From positions 1-64,000 of the forward strand of contig ARYC01025602.1 in the NCBI GenBank assembly GCA_000711775.1: a DNA stretch of 64,000 nucleotides, given 5' to 3'. Source of the DNA: Oxytricha trifallax (taxonomy: Eukaryota; Ciliophora; Spirotrichea; Sporadotrichida; Oxytrichidae). Of this stretch, positions 1-12,279 are shown in pieces; position 1 is the first letter of the stretch; each line of letters begins with the position of its first letter. The position numbers and the translations under genes are program-made. Under the pieces are notes generated by a model that saw only the letters and a list, made by a program, of their open reading frames with translations, ran no database searches and was not told the DNA's origin.

Positions 1-1
1 T

Positions 2-541
2 AACTACCCTGAAATATCAGTGACAAACCTATATGACGATGCTATGAGTGATCCAGTCGTAGCTCTCTACCTTCCATCAAAGCTACAGCTCTCTAATAAG
101 TTGCCAGAGAGAAACTTCTTCTTTGGTGTCCTTGGAACTCTGAAACCTGATTACTTAAATGAAGTTATTTAAGAAGCTCATAAGAAACGCTACAGCATTT
201 CTCCTGAAGAAAAAGATAAGCAAGGTATTAAAATAAGTGATACCTGGCTTTAGGAACTTTACAAGCATCCTTTCATCTCAAGTAAGCTTAGTCTTCTAAC
301 TTTATAGAAAAACCTGGTACTGCTATATACTTGATGAAAGAGCGCACCAAATTAAACAGAGAGAGAAAGTCTCAAGTAAAACATGAATTGAGTAAGAGGC
401 TCTTCAAAGATTTATAAAAGCCAGAAGAGATGAACATAGATGCGGGAGCTGGCACTAAGAAAAGAAACATAGGCCCAAGCAAGCCTTAAGAGGAAGAAAA
501 GAAAGAGAAGCCAAATCCCTTTACGGGCAATCTTAATATGT
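2..541 (+). pseudogene. C-terminal end of TBE 57-kDa-type ORF (frameshifted)
   Basis: Reading TAA/TAG as Gln, frame 2 opens with NYPEISVTNLYDDAMSDP and runs to about 285. There it leaves frame and hits TGA. The protein then continues in another frame from GTAIYLMKERTKLNRERKSQ to a Lys/Glu-rich tail ending ...NPFTGNLNM and TGA at 539-541. The tail recurs at 24079-24221 in the other TBE, which supports one ancestral ORF. TBE elements are known to carry a large ORF of unknown function besides transposase and the zinc-finger/kinase ORF; position and orientation fit that ORF. The frameshift means this copy is probably dead. The start lies outside the window. Confidence 0.7.
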
Positions 542-569
542 GAACTTATTCATTCATTTAAATCTAAAA

Positions 570-1601
570 CTTATTTATATACACAAAATCTCCCTTCTCT
601 TGCGCAATACTTTAGCTTTCTCATCGCTGACTCTCTTAGCAGCACTCTTAATAAAATCTACTGTATCTATCTTTGAATCATGCATCAGATGGTAGAGCAG
701 CTATTTCTTATAATGACCTTTCAATAACCCCCAATATAATTCAATCCATTGAACTAAGGGCTGTAAGGAACATTAAATACAGGTGTTATATTTAGCCTTT
801 CATATTCCTACCTTGAGTCTTTAGTTTTATGAACTGACACAAGTTATCAACGAATAGAATAATCTCTTAGTCAGCGTACTTATCTCTGAGTTATTGCAAG
901 AACTTATTTTATTATTCAGTCTTTATAGAACGAGGGTGAATAACATAAGTCTCGAGGCCACTATCTTCACTTATTCCACCAAGAATAGCATGAGTTTACA
1001 CCTTAACCTTTTAGTCATAAACTTCTATATTACTATACCTCTTGTACCAAGACCTTGATATAAAGGTATTGAATGTAAATACTGCCTCATCAGCGTGTAT
1101 GAACTTTATATTATGCTCTTAAGACCTCTGCATTTAATCGAATATATATTTTAAATTAGTCTTATAAAATGGAACATTAAAGTCAATCACTCTCTTAATG
1201 CGATTGACTGTCTTGTAAGATATTCCGTTCTTTTTATATATGTTAGCTATCGATTAAGCAGATATGTGAAGCTCAGGAAATTGGCGATGAAACATCACAG
1301 CCCTCTAGGCTAAAGAGAAATGAGCCCAGTATTTAAGAGTCTTATCATTAATAAGATATTCAATATGATGCTGCTAAAATTTTAGAGGTCTTTTAGGCTT
1401 AGAATTAAGATGCTATCTTTTTAAATTAAATGCTAATAGACAGTAACACCTCACAGTTGCTGGAGATTTATGGAGTAGCCTTGCTATAGACGTATAATTC
1501 AGAACAGGCTTGAGTTATTCACTATATTCATCACATCCATATCTTAACTTAAACAATAAATCTATATACTCACTGTCACAGACTGACCCCAAACCTCGCA
1601 T
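570..1601 (-). pseudogene. TBE DDE transposase (42-kDa type), probably decayed
   Basis: The start at 1601 opens MRGLGSVCDSEYIDLLFK. A helix-turn-helix-like stretch (NYTSIARLLHKSPATVR) follows, then a Lys/Arg-rich region, then a DDE core: HADEAVFTFN (first Asp), a VDNL segment (second Asp) and ELYWGLLKGHY (Glu). This is the IS630/Tc1-mariner-like arrangement described for TBE transposases. About 340 codons matches the 42-kDa class. Compared with the copy at 24235-25274, this one has small insertions (for example near 608-614) that shift the frame at the C-terminal end. It is convergent with the plus-strand ORF. In ciliates such transposases are linked to germline DNA removal; that role is known biology, not visible here. 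Confidence 0.8.
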
Positions 1602-1622
1602 ATACTCACTTAAAATACTAAT

Positions 1623-1727
1623 ATTTAAACATTAAACCCCTACATAAACCCTATTAAAACCCTAATAAAGTATGCACTAATAGTCTACTTTTATCAATCA
1701 AACTACTGAAAGGGTTTTGGGGTTTTG
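1623..1727. repeat. Right terminal inverted repeat of first TBE (105 bp)
   Basis: It matches the 117-bp termini of the second TBE (22814-22930 and 25296-25412) except that 12 bp are missing next to TCAATCAAAC. The outer end carries the G4T4 telomere-like repeat. The inner part repeats AAACCC/AACCCT motifs. Confidence 0.9.
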
Positions 1728-1730
1728 AAT

Positions 1731-3930
1731 CTCTCTTAATCACTTAACATTTCTTATAAAATAAACTTCAAGTATGTATGTAATTTTATTAAATTTTATA
1801 TTCAAAATATTAGTTACGTTAATGACGTGCTTTACATCTGAAAAATTCCTTAAATTGATTGTTATTTTTAGATTTATGTACCTTAAATTGCGCGAGCTAA
1901 ATTTCATATATTCTTACTCAAATAACGTACATTTTTATAACAAAAATTTAAGATATTAAATCAAGCACATATTCAGTAGTGTGCTGAATAACAATCAAAT
2001 TAGGAAACTAATATTTATAAAAATATCAAGATGGCTTATAATTTATTACTATGAGTTTTTACTATATGTTATTTCAAAAATGCTCCATAATTACTTATAA
2101 TAGTCTATGTAATCGTAAACTTATTTATAAATTCTATTTTCTGGCAGTTTTAATTTATTTTTAAATTTACATTTTCCAATTGTTTTCTATTTTATCAATA
2201 ATTGGATTATTATAGTCAGATGACCCATTCGGATAATCTTACAGCACTTATGGCATAAATTTTAGTACTCTCCAGCCTTGTGAAGGTCCATTTATTAAAA
2301 AATTAAATTATCTCATTTGTGACAATAAGAATTTCGCCATCTGAATTTTACATCATCTATTTATAATACATGATTTGAAATCCCGTAATATATTTGTTTA
2401 AGTATTATATAAAAATGAGATATAAATGTATTTGTAGCTTTAAATATGTGAACCATCAGTTCTATTAAGTATCATTAAATTTAAATATTTATAATTAATA
2501 ATTATTATTAATGAAAAATAGAAAGAAACAACTATATTAAAAGTATAGTGATCTCCAGAGCATCCGACAAAGTTATTATTTACGTTTAATTATAGCTAAA
2601 GATAGCTTTATTGAAATTTTAATTTAATAATTCATCATTTATATAATTTTAAACATTAGCTTGAATAAAATCGGAATTTGCTGTTGCCGATCTATATATA
2701 TTTTTCCCCCAAATTATTTGATAAGGGTCACTCTCATATAAATGCACAAACATTTGTCATTCTCATTATAATAATAAAAGACGAAATAAAATATATTCAC
2801 TGCTTCCAGTCAATTAAATATATTTTTACATAGTTCAATTAATTTAGTTAATTTAATATTAAGTTTATGGAGATGTTGTTTAGCCAGTTAATAAAAACTA
2901 AATAAAAATTTTACATTTTTATAATTAGGACTTATAATAATTTTAATATTGGCTTAAATTATAAATTAAAATGTTGCAAAATATTTAATCAACAAGATAT
3001 GCATTAAAACTTACCAAGGAAAAATCAATCGAATATTCTATTGTCTAATATTAATGAGAAAATTCAATTTGAGAAATAAAATATTAAATTAAAGTAAAAT
3101 TAATAAAATTATTAGATAAACTGATATTTAGGCCAAAAACTAATTAGTGTAAGATCGCTCCAAAGTTATTACTTAATTACTAGTAATTATTTTTTCGGGT
3201 AGTAACTTTATCTAATCTTTAAACTATAAGACTAAATAAAAGAATTGTAGTGTCTCCCTGGAATTTAAAGTAATCACGATTCTGATTAATTTTAATAATA
3301 AATGATTTATTTTTAATTTTAAATAGTTTTTCAAATAAGCTTTATCTAAAAATATTAAGTAGTGTAACCATCTATGCCAAAAACTATAGGCCATGTAAGG
3401 CTTCCACAGGTTGATTATGCATGAATTCCAGAATTAATTGATAGTAAAATAATTTATATGATTTTATATTTATCAGTAAAGTTCTGATAAAAAACATCGT
3501 TACAATTCTATACTTCAAAAAATTTATTAGCTTCTTCATATATTTTAGTAAATATGCCCAAAAATATAATAATTAATTTTTTAAAAATTATTATAAGTTT
3601 TATACAATCATTAAATAAATCGTTCGAATAAAAACGAAGGAAAATGTTTAATCAAGCATCTAAATATTTATAACTTATATATTTGGATATTTTATACAAT
3701 TTTTAATGTATAAAGATTTAATTTGCCCATAATATTTTGCTTTAAAACGAAGTAGAATATTTATCAAATAAATATTAATTCTAAATATTAAATATTGGTA
3801 AATAACTAATTATATTTAATTTTTGTTTAGATAGTTGGATATGCAACACGAAATTAGTTGAATGTCAATAATTTAAATCTATGTTGCTTCAATTTTATCG
3901 ACTCTTGAAGGTCTGAGCATTTTAATTTCT
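1731..3930. other. AT-rich stretch without recognisable gene
   Basis: About 2.2 kb of very AT-rich DNA between the transposon end and the last piece of the dynein gene. I see no reading frame with protein-like composition under the ciliate code, only short chance frames such as 1774-1959. It may be intergenic or germline-limited DNA. Confidence 0.6.
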
Positions 3931-3959
3931 TATATTTTTTGAATGTAAGAAATTTTTGT

Positions 3960-6900
3960 GAGGATCACTGATAACTTCAAAATCAAAGTCAATTTGGTCA
4001 ATAGCGATAACGTGCTTTCTAGCATAGTTTTGCTTCACACCAGTCAAAAAGCTCTAAGTGAAGAAAAATCCTGATAACCAGAAAGTGCTTGGTGCACCAT
4101 GATCAACAGCGTATAAATTCAATGAATTTGAGTCTTGCTATAAAATCAACTACTGATACGATAGCGAATTGTATGAAATAAATATCATTTCTTTGCCCAG
4201 ACACCTGGCACTAAGTTAAGAAATATAATAATAACTAATTCAAGAGACATGACCACTTCTCCTTTGATTGCTTTTCCAAGATTTATGAGAGAACCTCTGA
4301 CGGAATTTATTTAAATCTTGATTTTAAATTAGAGCACAGTATTCATGGATTCTTCATACTGTATTTTGCAGCTTCATCAATATCAAAGTTAGGTGGAAGT
4401 TTGTCTAATCATTTAATATAAATAATCTATGCTATATTTAAATAAACATTTTTTATATGTGAATATACCCTTTGCAATTTCATTCAGTATTTCATCTTGA
4501 CTTTTGCCTGCTCCACCTACCTTTCTTGGCATAAGTGAAAGAGCAGTTCCTAGTAAATTAGTGGTGTCATTAATTGCACTGGTAATATCTGCATTATCGT
4601 GGAGACAGAAAAATATAATGATTTGTTCCTTGATGTATTCAATGTATCCAGCCAATGGAGTGTCGGGTGGCACTATGTAAATTAATCTAAGTTTTTAAAA
4701 TAAATAAAAATTTGGAATTTCAAAGTTTACTTTCCACTCTATGATTGTTTTTTATTTAAGAACATCAGGAGAATAGAAATCTGAAAGAATTTCATTAATA
4801 GCTCTTCTATTTCTATTATATCTCAAGGCAGCAAATGGAATATCTTGATAGTATTTTTATATCCTAGAGGACCATACTTTCTTCTTTCTAAAATGAGTGC
4901 ATTAAAGAAGCAAAGTCCCCACATTAATCTCTTTAAGGCAAGATAAAACTTTATATGGCAAGATATGAACCTAGGATGTTATTTCTAAGACCTTTAGGAG
5001 GCTCATTTGTGATCTTAATACCGTTTTAAAGAATTGAAACAGGGAACTTTTCACTGGGCATGGATGTCAACCATATTCTAAAAATGTAAACATAAAACTT
5101 CCTCTATCTTCATTAATTTCCTCTATGATTCCGTCAAGGATTGGCATGAATAATATCTATAGTTTTATAACACGACCCATTCTTGCTAGTCCTGAGCGAA
5201 TAAGATAGCTTCCTTGGATCTTTATTACTTTCTTTTTTTTATAAATTTCTGACATTGGATCAGCTTAATATATAAATTAGCTAGATCGAAATAATTGAGT
5301 GATATAGTAGATTCCTAACTCTTTATCTTTCTTGATAAGTTTTTGTACTAAAATATTCTTAAAACTATAGATCTTCTAAACAAAGTAAGTTCGTTCCAAG
5401 CACCTGGCCATGGATCCTTTAAGCTTTGAGGAGATCCTGAATTGAAAATTCTTTCCCAATCATTATTAAATAACTTTAAAGTCTCTATCAAATCCCTTGA
5501 AAGCAGTGAGAACTCTAGACATTTAAATTTTGCGAAAGTTTGATCTTACATTCTTGAATCCTTTACATTTTTAATTAGTATTTTTATGCATTATAAATTA
5601 TATATTTTTTGATAAAATATATTTAAAGCGGAAAAGTTTAGGTACTTTAATCCATTTTAGTAAGATGTTTTAATTAATACTCTGTATTATTTTTGGTGTT
5701 TTAATTTTCACCAGTAGGATTAGGTCTATCAAATTCAATGATAAAATTTATTACCAGTCATCAAGAATCTAGTCTCAAGGGGATCAAGTTCCTTATTTTC
5801 TTCCATGATTTTCATGCACATTAAGAATGAAAAGAGAAGTTTGTCCTTCTCGAAGAGTGATCTACACACATTCACATATAGTAATTTCTGGAACTTTTTA
5901 ATAAAGAATTGCTTTCTTGCATTTCTATCTGCCTTATCGACTTTTCCATCTGCTTTGTCGAGGGCTCTTTCATAGATCATACAGAAATATAGTCAAATAA
6001 AAGTAATGAGTATTGATACATAGGATCAACATTCATAATTCATATATTCCTTTGACAGCTACAGGTATAAACTGCTCTCTAATATTTTCAATTTGCTTCA
6101 TAGTTGACTCACTTAATTTCAATATTGTCTGAGGAGCCTGCAATTTGATTCAAAATCTTATTTTTGATTAAGCATTTAATCTTCAAGACCTTCTTGAGTA
6201 ACCATAAAGTTAGGAAAATTTGAAAACTTGGTAGTCACATAGAATCTAAAGTCTTATGAGATTTATTTGAAATTGATCTACATTTTTTTTCAATCTATTT
6301 ACCAAGAAGTGGTTCGAGCATTGGATCAAATGATTCACCAGCATCTTCCAAGATTACAGGGTTTCCAAGGTTTACTGCATTCTCCAATATTCTGCTTAAG
6401 ACTTTTGGATCCATAGTTGGCTTAATAATCTTAACGCTATGCTTTATTTATTTGGTTAATCCAAATGTTAGCTTACATCTAAGGATCAATTATATTTATA
6501 ACATAAGTAGAGTTTTCTAGAATAATTGCGTTATCGATTGAGAATTAGTCTTGGGGAAGTTTATCAATAAGCCATTCAATAAAATCTAGATTGTATATTA
6601 ATTTAAAACATTATTTAATATTCTAATTGTCTTATTCTAACTTAATTTCCAAGAATAGCATTCAAACTAATATCATCGTTGCTCTTAATGTTGAATAAAA
6701 CTTTAAAATTTCTTTTAAGGCTACTTTAAGCACATCATCTTGATAATTTGGCTCGGAAATTAGGGGCTTAATTTCAATTTATTAGTTTAATTATCCTTCT
6801 CAAATGCGAGACATTTCTTTAAGAGCTCAATTATAGAGATTTAATTCACAATAATAGCACCTTCGGGTGGCTTTTTGAAACAATCAATAATACATCTTTA

Positions 6901-9900
6901 TGAAACCTTCTCTCTCTTCTAATTCAACTGAGTTTAATTTATTAACACTGAAGAGCTTCCTTAGGCCATGGTAAGAACCAATCGATTAAAATTAATAAAG
7001 AACAGTTAACCATTCATAAAATGAATCATTCTTAGTCTTCTCTTGAAATCCTCACCAATTGGAGACATAGCCAAAACTACATGACAGCTAGTCTTTGCTT
7101 TCTAAATGAAGTCTAGCATGATTTCTGAATCAGTGTAATTTTTGTAGTTTGGATTGTTTTTGTTTGTGTCTTTCATTTGATCCAAAATATTAGTGATTTC
7201 ATCAGCTTCCTGATAAAGATTAAATTTAGATTTATTCAAAATGTTGTTAATATCCTCAACAAAAGCTTCATTCGTAATTTAGGTGTCTGAGAATAAGAAG
7301 ACAGTTTGCTTTTAATCGACACCGCAACCAAAGAACAATTTTTATGGGTATATTGCTAAAATAACTATTGTAATAAAAACCCCATAATAATCTAGAAATT
7401 GCCTATGAGTTTATATTACTTTTAAAATAAGTCTCATGAATTAAAAATATCACCTTAAACTTTTCTTTCATATCATCTCTCCAAGCTTTGAAGTCGTAGT
7501 TCTTTGAGATTTCGATACTAAAGCTCTATTTTTATTAAAAGTAGCTAACTCAGTGAGTGATTTACGGCCTGAACCTCCTTGAAAATAAAAAATAGCGTGA
7601 CCATATTCAGTTGTAATGATTCTATGAATCTTTACAATATGCTCAATTTATATATAACTTAAAAGCACCAAGTTCATTTTCTTGGAATGATTGAATTAAA
7701 ATTACCTAATCAACAAGTGCTTATTCAGTTGACTCCTTTACTTTTTTCCTGTCAGTCAATTCACAATATAAGTAGTACTTTATTTTAATTATCAGGGTAG
7801 ATTGTTGGAACAAATGATTAAACCTTTAAATGAGTAAATATTTTGGAGATGCTTTTGATATACCTTAGAAAACTTTACTCACTTAATAAATAATTTCTTA
7901 GAATCATTCCATGATATTTGTGAAAATGTAGTTTATTAAAAGTTAAAGTGTCTTACATATCTTGGTGTGATTGAAATTTTGGACTTAAAAGTTCAATGGG
8001 TGGTTGAGCAAAATTAAAGAGTAAATTATCGACAAAGATCACACCTTTCTTTCTTAATATTAATTTGAGCTGAGAATGACATGGAGATTTATATATTACA
8101 AATAATTTATATTTATTTTTGGAATTTATATTTAAAGAAATACTCTTACCAGTACCAGTTAGACCTTCAATTTATCTTTTCTCTGTCGAAGTACAAATCA
8201 AATATGCTCTTATATTCTCCAAGCTTTATAATTATATTTAATAAATTCATATCTTGGTCTGGTTGTCTCATCTAAAGCAGCACCAATACTCCATATAGCT
8301 GAGAATAATTAATAATTTAAAATCAAAGATATTCAACATAGAATTGACCAAGAAGTTTGGATCAGTTGGGACTGGGAATTTTCCTTTTATGTTTAATCTC
8401 ATTAATAATAGTGCATTAATGATCTTACAATTTCAGCAGTCTTTCCAATATACTTCTCCAAATTATTGCAATAAGAAGTTATTAATGGGGTGTGACCTAA
8501 TTGTTTAGGCTCCATAAATACCATACCGCATCTGCTAACGGTAGCTGGTGAGGCTTGTGACAGATCCTCGACTTCAAACATCATAGAATAATTAGATCGT
8601 TTTGAGCTTGATAATTTGTCCACTATTCAAGCAAAGTTTCTTGTTGTCATCCAAAACTGTATTCATGTTTTCAATCCAAACGGCATCAATGATTGAAAAA
8701 TATTTAAGATGATCCATTTACGATCAGGTGTCTCAGATTCTGCACAATCTCTGAATTCAAATAAAACATTATTTAACTCATACCTCTTGCTAGAGTTTGT
8801 ATGACTTTTGATTTTTAAAATCTATCAATCCATGTCTGACCATAATAGTCTCATAATTTATTCTTTCTTTGGCTGAATATTCTTCTCTGTTCAATTTTCT
8901 TATATATCCCTGGCCAATCAAGCTTTCTTCTCAAATTATTAAGTTGAAATCATAATGATCTTGTGAAGATAATGAATTTCATTTTCAAAGATGCTACGAC
9001 TTTAACGGCAAGTTCTGAGGCTTCTGAGAAACCAAAAGAATAAAGTTCAATTTCAGCAATTAGCTTATAATCGGGAACCATCATAGCGCAAGGTCTAAAC
9101 AAAGCTTTCAAGTTATCTGGGAGTTCAGATCTTCCAGCATAACCGGGATTCATAGTAATATTAACTGCACAAGCTCTATTAATGTTTAGCTCTGTGCCCT
9201 CAAAAATGAATTTTCAAATAGAATATTAATGGCGAGTTGAATTGTCAGGATTTGTTGAGCAATAACTGATAAGACTTCGAGATCAATTCTATTGAACTCA
9301 TCGAAGCAACACCAAGCTCTATTAATTTTACATCAATGGAGCAGTTAAACACGACACATTAGACTTAAATTTTTACAAAACAAGATCCTTAACTGATTCA
9401 GTCTTTCCTATATAAATTTAAAGTGCACCACCATAATTGAGATGCTTTGCACCTAGAAGTGTTCTGTAACATCTATTAAATTTAAAACTATTATTTATAA
9501 CTTTACTCTAAGAGTATCATTTTCTTCCCAATAATATCTGAGTTGAGCAGCCCAATCAAATTTAATATTCTCATCAATAACGACAAGAGCCTTTAATGTA
9601 ATTCTTTCTTGAACATTCATATTTTTAAATCTCACAAGGAGCACAATATCTTCAATTTGACTTTGTATATAAATGTATCAATTTCAAGCATCCATTTTTC
9701 TACATTTCCCTTTTTGTCACCTTCATTAACATCGATCTTGTAGTCAAACTAAATCATGTAATGCAAGTATCACTGAACATAATTCTATAGATACCCTCAA
9801 AACATTTGTCCATGAATTTTTTTATTGAAATCATTATATAAATCGATAATACCTGGATCATTTTTAGCAGCAACATTAAGTAGGCATCTATTTGTGGATA

Positions 9901-12250
9901 TCATCATTTTAATTTAAGTACATCCATGTTATTTTATAATTAATCAGACATGTTGTTCAATTTAGTTTAAAATACAGATTTAGAATTCTTTAAAATATTG
10001 ATTTATAATTTCTTGGCAAGTGAGAATTTCTTTTCTGATTTCATAGTGATTTCAATAATTTAAGGTTGCTTGACAGCCTCTTAGATTTCATTATAAAACA
10101 TAACCTCTGATGACAAACATTTGATTTAATTTATTTCACAATACTTCCATCTTAGCTACTACTTATGCATTCCATATATTCATAATGAGGTCATAGAATG
10201 GTTTAAATTAATTATTTAATTCATCTAAGTCAGGATACTCAGTTCTAATATGTATAGATACTGTTTTATTTTTTAAAAACATTAAGTTGCTTGTATTGTT
10301 CAATACTTTTGTAAAACAAAGGCCATTATTTCATAAACCAGAAAATTTCAATATCCTTATCTTCATACTTTCTTTAAAATATGAATTGAAATCCAAAAGC
10401 AGATAGTGTTTGTACACTTCATGCAAAATCATTCTTAAAATTTCAACTTTATTAGGAGCATCCTTAATGAACTCTCTTGTTGCGACTAATTCTCTTTCAT
10501 TATTTGGATCAGTCATGATTTGTTTATTCATGTCTTCATAGGTCTTGTTTATGTGATCTACAGACTTTTGGCAGTACTTGTAAACACCTTCTAAAAGCTT
10601 TTCTTTGATTGATTTATTGTATTAAATAAAATAAGGTTCATAATTTCATCATAAGCAGTCTTGTAGTGTTGAATCTTTTGAAATTGACAAACATTCGAAA
10701 TTCTCGTCAATAGGGAAGTTAAAATATTCAGCTTAATTATGTTTTCATAAGATGCAGCTTTATCTTCGAAGAAATATAAAACATTAAACAGGATGTGTTA
10801 TAAAAGATTAAAAGTTAAGGTGCTGTTCTTCTTGGAAGCCTACTATATTCCATATAATATAAAGCACTTTTTCATTTATCTAACGTATTCTTCTTCTACA
10901 ACTCTCATGAGATGTTTAAAAGTAGCGTATACTTTGGTTAATTAAAATATTATTTTTCGCTTTCCCTAACGCATTTGCTTAGGAAGTTATATCTGCGTTC
11001 TTTTGATAGAACGGAAACTTAATCTGTAACAAACATTATAAGTTTGTAAATCTGAGTTCAGCTTCAACTATAGCCTGTCTTTCTTTGCACATATTAACTC
11101 TTTCTCTTTAATAGAATGATATTTCTCTTAGCCTGTGTTGAACACAATAACAACGTATTTGCGCTCTTTATAGTTGTAGTCAATTTTAAATAATGGCTTC
11201 CAAAGATATTCTTTTCCTTCGAAAACTGGAGATAAGGCATGAGGTTATCCAGGTCTAGCTTTGCAGTATTCTATCCATTATTCAATAGTCCTATCTTCAT
11301 CCCAAGTGTCGTATCTGGTCAAGGCCTTGGTGCTCTGAAGGTTAGGGTCGTTGAAGATCTCATACTCCTTCTCTAGAATATACCAATCTAAAGGTAGCTT
11401 GGTCTTAATTTAGAAGAAAAGTTTTAATATTGGATAAATTTATGCTTTCTAATAACATTTGCATGTCTGGCTCCTATATTGATTTCTAAATTTAAATTAA
11501 ATAAGAATCTTAAGGTTTATAATAAAATTTGAATATGAAGTTACCTTGACCGTCTCAAGATATTCTTTGTGCGTGGCTTCGTAAACATTTTCTTAAAAAA
11601 TCAAACCTTCTCAACATCTGCAACTTAATCATTAAAATTAGTGATGCAAATTTATTATTTATAGTTGTTAGTTTAAATGAAATTAAAATTGTTTATAATT
11701 CCTTATAATATCAATCGTTAAGTTGAGAATACTTAATATATTCTCTTAACCCAATGTTTCTGCGAATTCTTTTTCTGCATAGATAGTTGGATAATATTAG
11801 AAAATTTCATTTTTTAAGCATTTTTATAGAACCTCTTACTCGGAATTCCATCTTATTATCTAAGAAGAGTCCAAAAACGTATGCACCTTTTTAAATCTAT
11901 TAAATAAAGCTAAATCATACTTGTGAGAATCACTAAATTTATGATCAACCCATTCTTACATGAATTTTATTTTAATTCAACTACCCATGATGCTAGTGGT
12001 TTCAACGAGGGATAAGCTTTCTTTGAACTAATGAGTAATAATATAAGTTATCGAATAAATTGTTTGCTACTGATTCTAATTCAAGAATTAAATGAACCTC
12101 TGACCATATTAATTTAAAGCTCTTGTTGGAGCACAAATAAAATTATATTAATCATACTTGATTGGATGTTTCTTTGCAGCTTTTGCGAAAATACACTCTC
12201 TGAGAACTTATATCCATCTTTAAGAAAAACTTAATTATTGCTCTTCTATC
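3960..12250 (-). CDS. Dynein heavy chain, scrambled track B (tail to C-terminus)
   Basis: N- to C-terminal order follows decreasing coordinates. The tail lies at about 10.3-12.2 kb (e.g. [17 protein letters not shown] near 11.3). AAA1 at 9.0-9.43 has [26 protein letters not shown] and [23 protein letters not shown]2 at 8.4-8.85 has [20 protein letters not shown] and [19 protein letters not shown]4 at 7.03-7.58 has VFLFSDTQI and [20 protein letters not shown] 29-bp stalk piece lies at 6853-6881. AAA5 (6.3-6.45) has [17 protein letters not shown]6 (5.73-5.98) has [17 protein letters not shown]. The C-terminal domain (4.0-4.68) has [10 protein letters not shown] and [15 protein letters not shown]. 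The Walker A residues of AAA1 and AAA2, the AAA2 Walker B and the VNCCAIDW motif are missing and lie in tracks A or C. Short AT-rich spacers (8-19 nt where measured) replace them. Confidence 0.9.
6853..6881 (-). other. 29-bp MDS of the stalk, track B between two C pieces
   Basis: Pointers are TTTTTGAAAC (6872-6881, also 13981-13990) and AATAGC (6853-6858, also 13782-13787). It yields [20 protein letters not shown] in frame, the usual KPP turn at the end of the first stalk coil. Confidence 0.87.
7536..7579 (-). other. 44-bp MDS with AAA4 Walker A, in track B between two C pieces
   Basis: Pointers are AACCTCCT (7572-7579, also 14605-14612) and TAAAAGTAG (7536-7544, also 14584-14592). Here track C holds the flanks and B the insert. 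The result is [19 protein letters not shown] in frame. The spacer in C is 12 nt (14593-14604). Confidence 0.92.
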
Positions 12251-12279
12251 CATTGGATCAGTAACTCCTAAATAACTTA

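Larger units (their letters stand above)
1..1727. mobile_element. TBE-type transposon, right part, decayed
   Basis: The element runs in from the left edge and ends at 1727 in GGGGTTTTG. It is followed by AAT (1728-1730), which fits the 3-bp ANT target duplication known for TBE elements; the left copy is outside the window. It holds the end of the large TBE ORF on plus and the DDE transposase on minus, pointing at each other around 545. The same segment order and very similar DNA recur in the complete-ended element at 22814-25412. Frameshifts in both ORFs suggest an inactive copy. Assignment to the TBE family rests on the C4A4/G4T4 termini, the ANT duplication and the ORF content. Confidence 0.88.

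Noticed and set aside
1774..1959. Short plus-strand frame in the AT-rich left region
   Set aside because: Composition is that of random AT-rich DNA (Phe, Ile, Leu, Tyr), with no homology and no continuation.
8081..8275. Plus-strand frame of 64 codons
   Set aside because: It overlaps dynein pieces and spacer on the other strand and has AT-driven composition.
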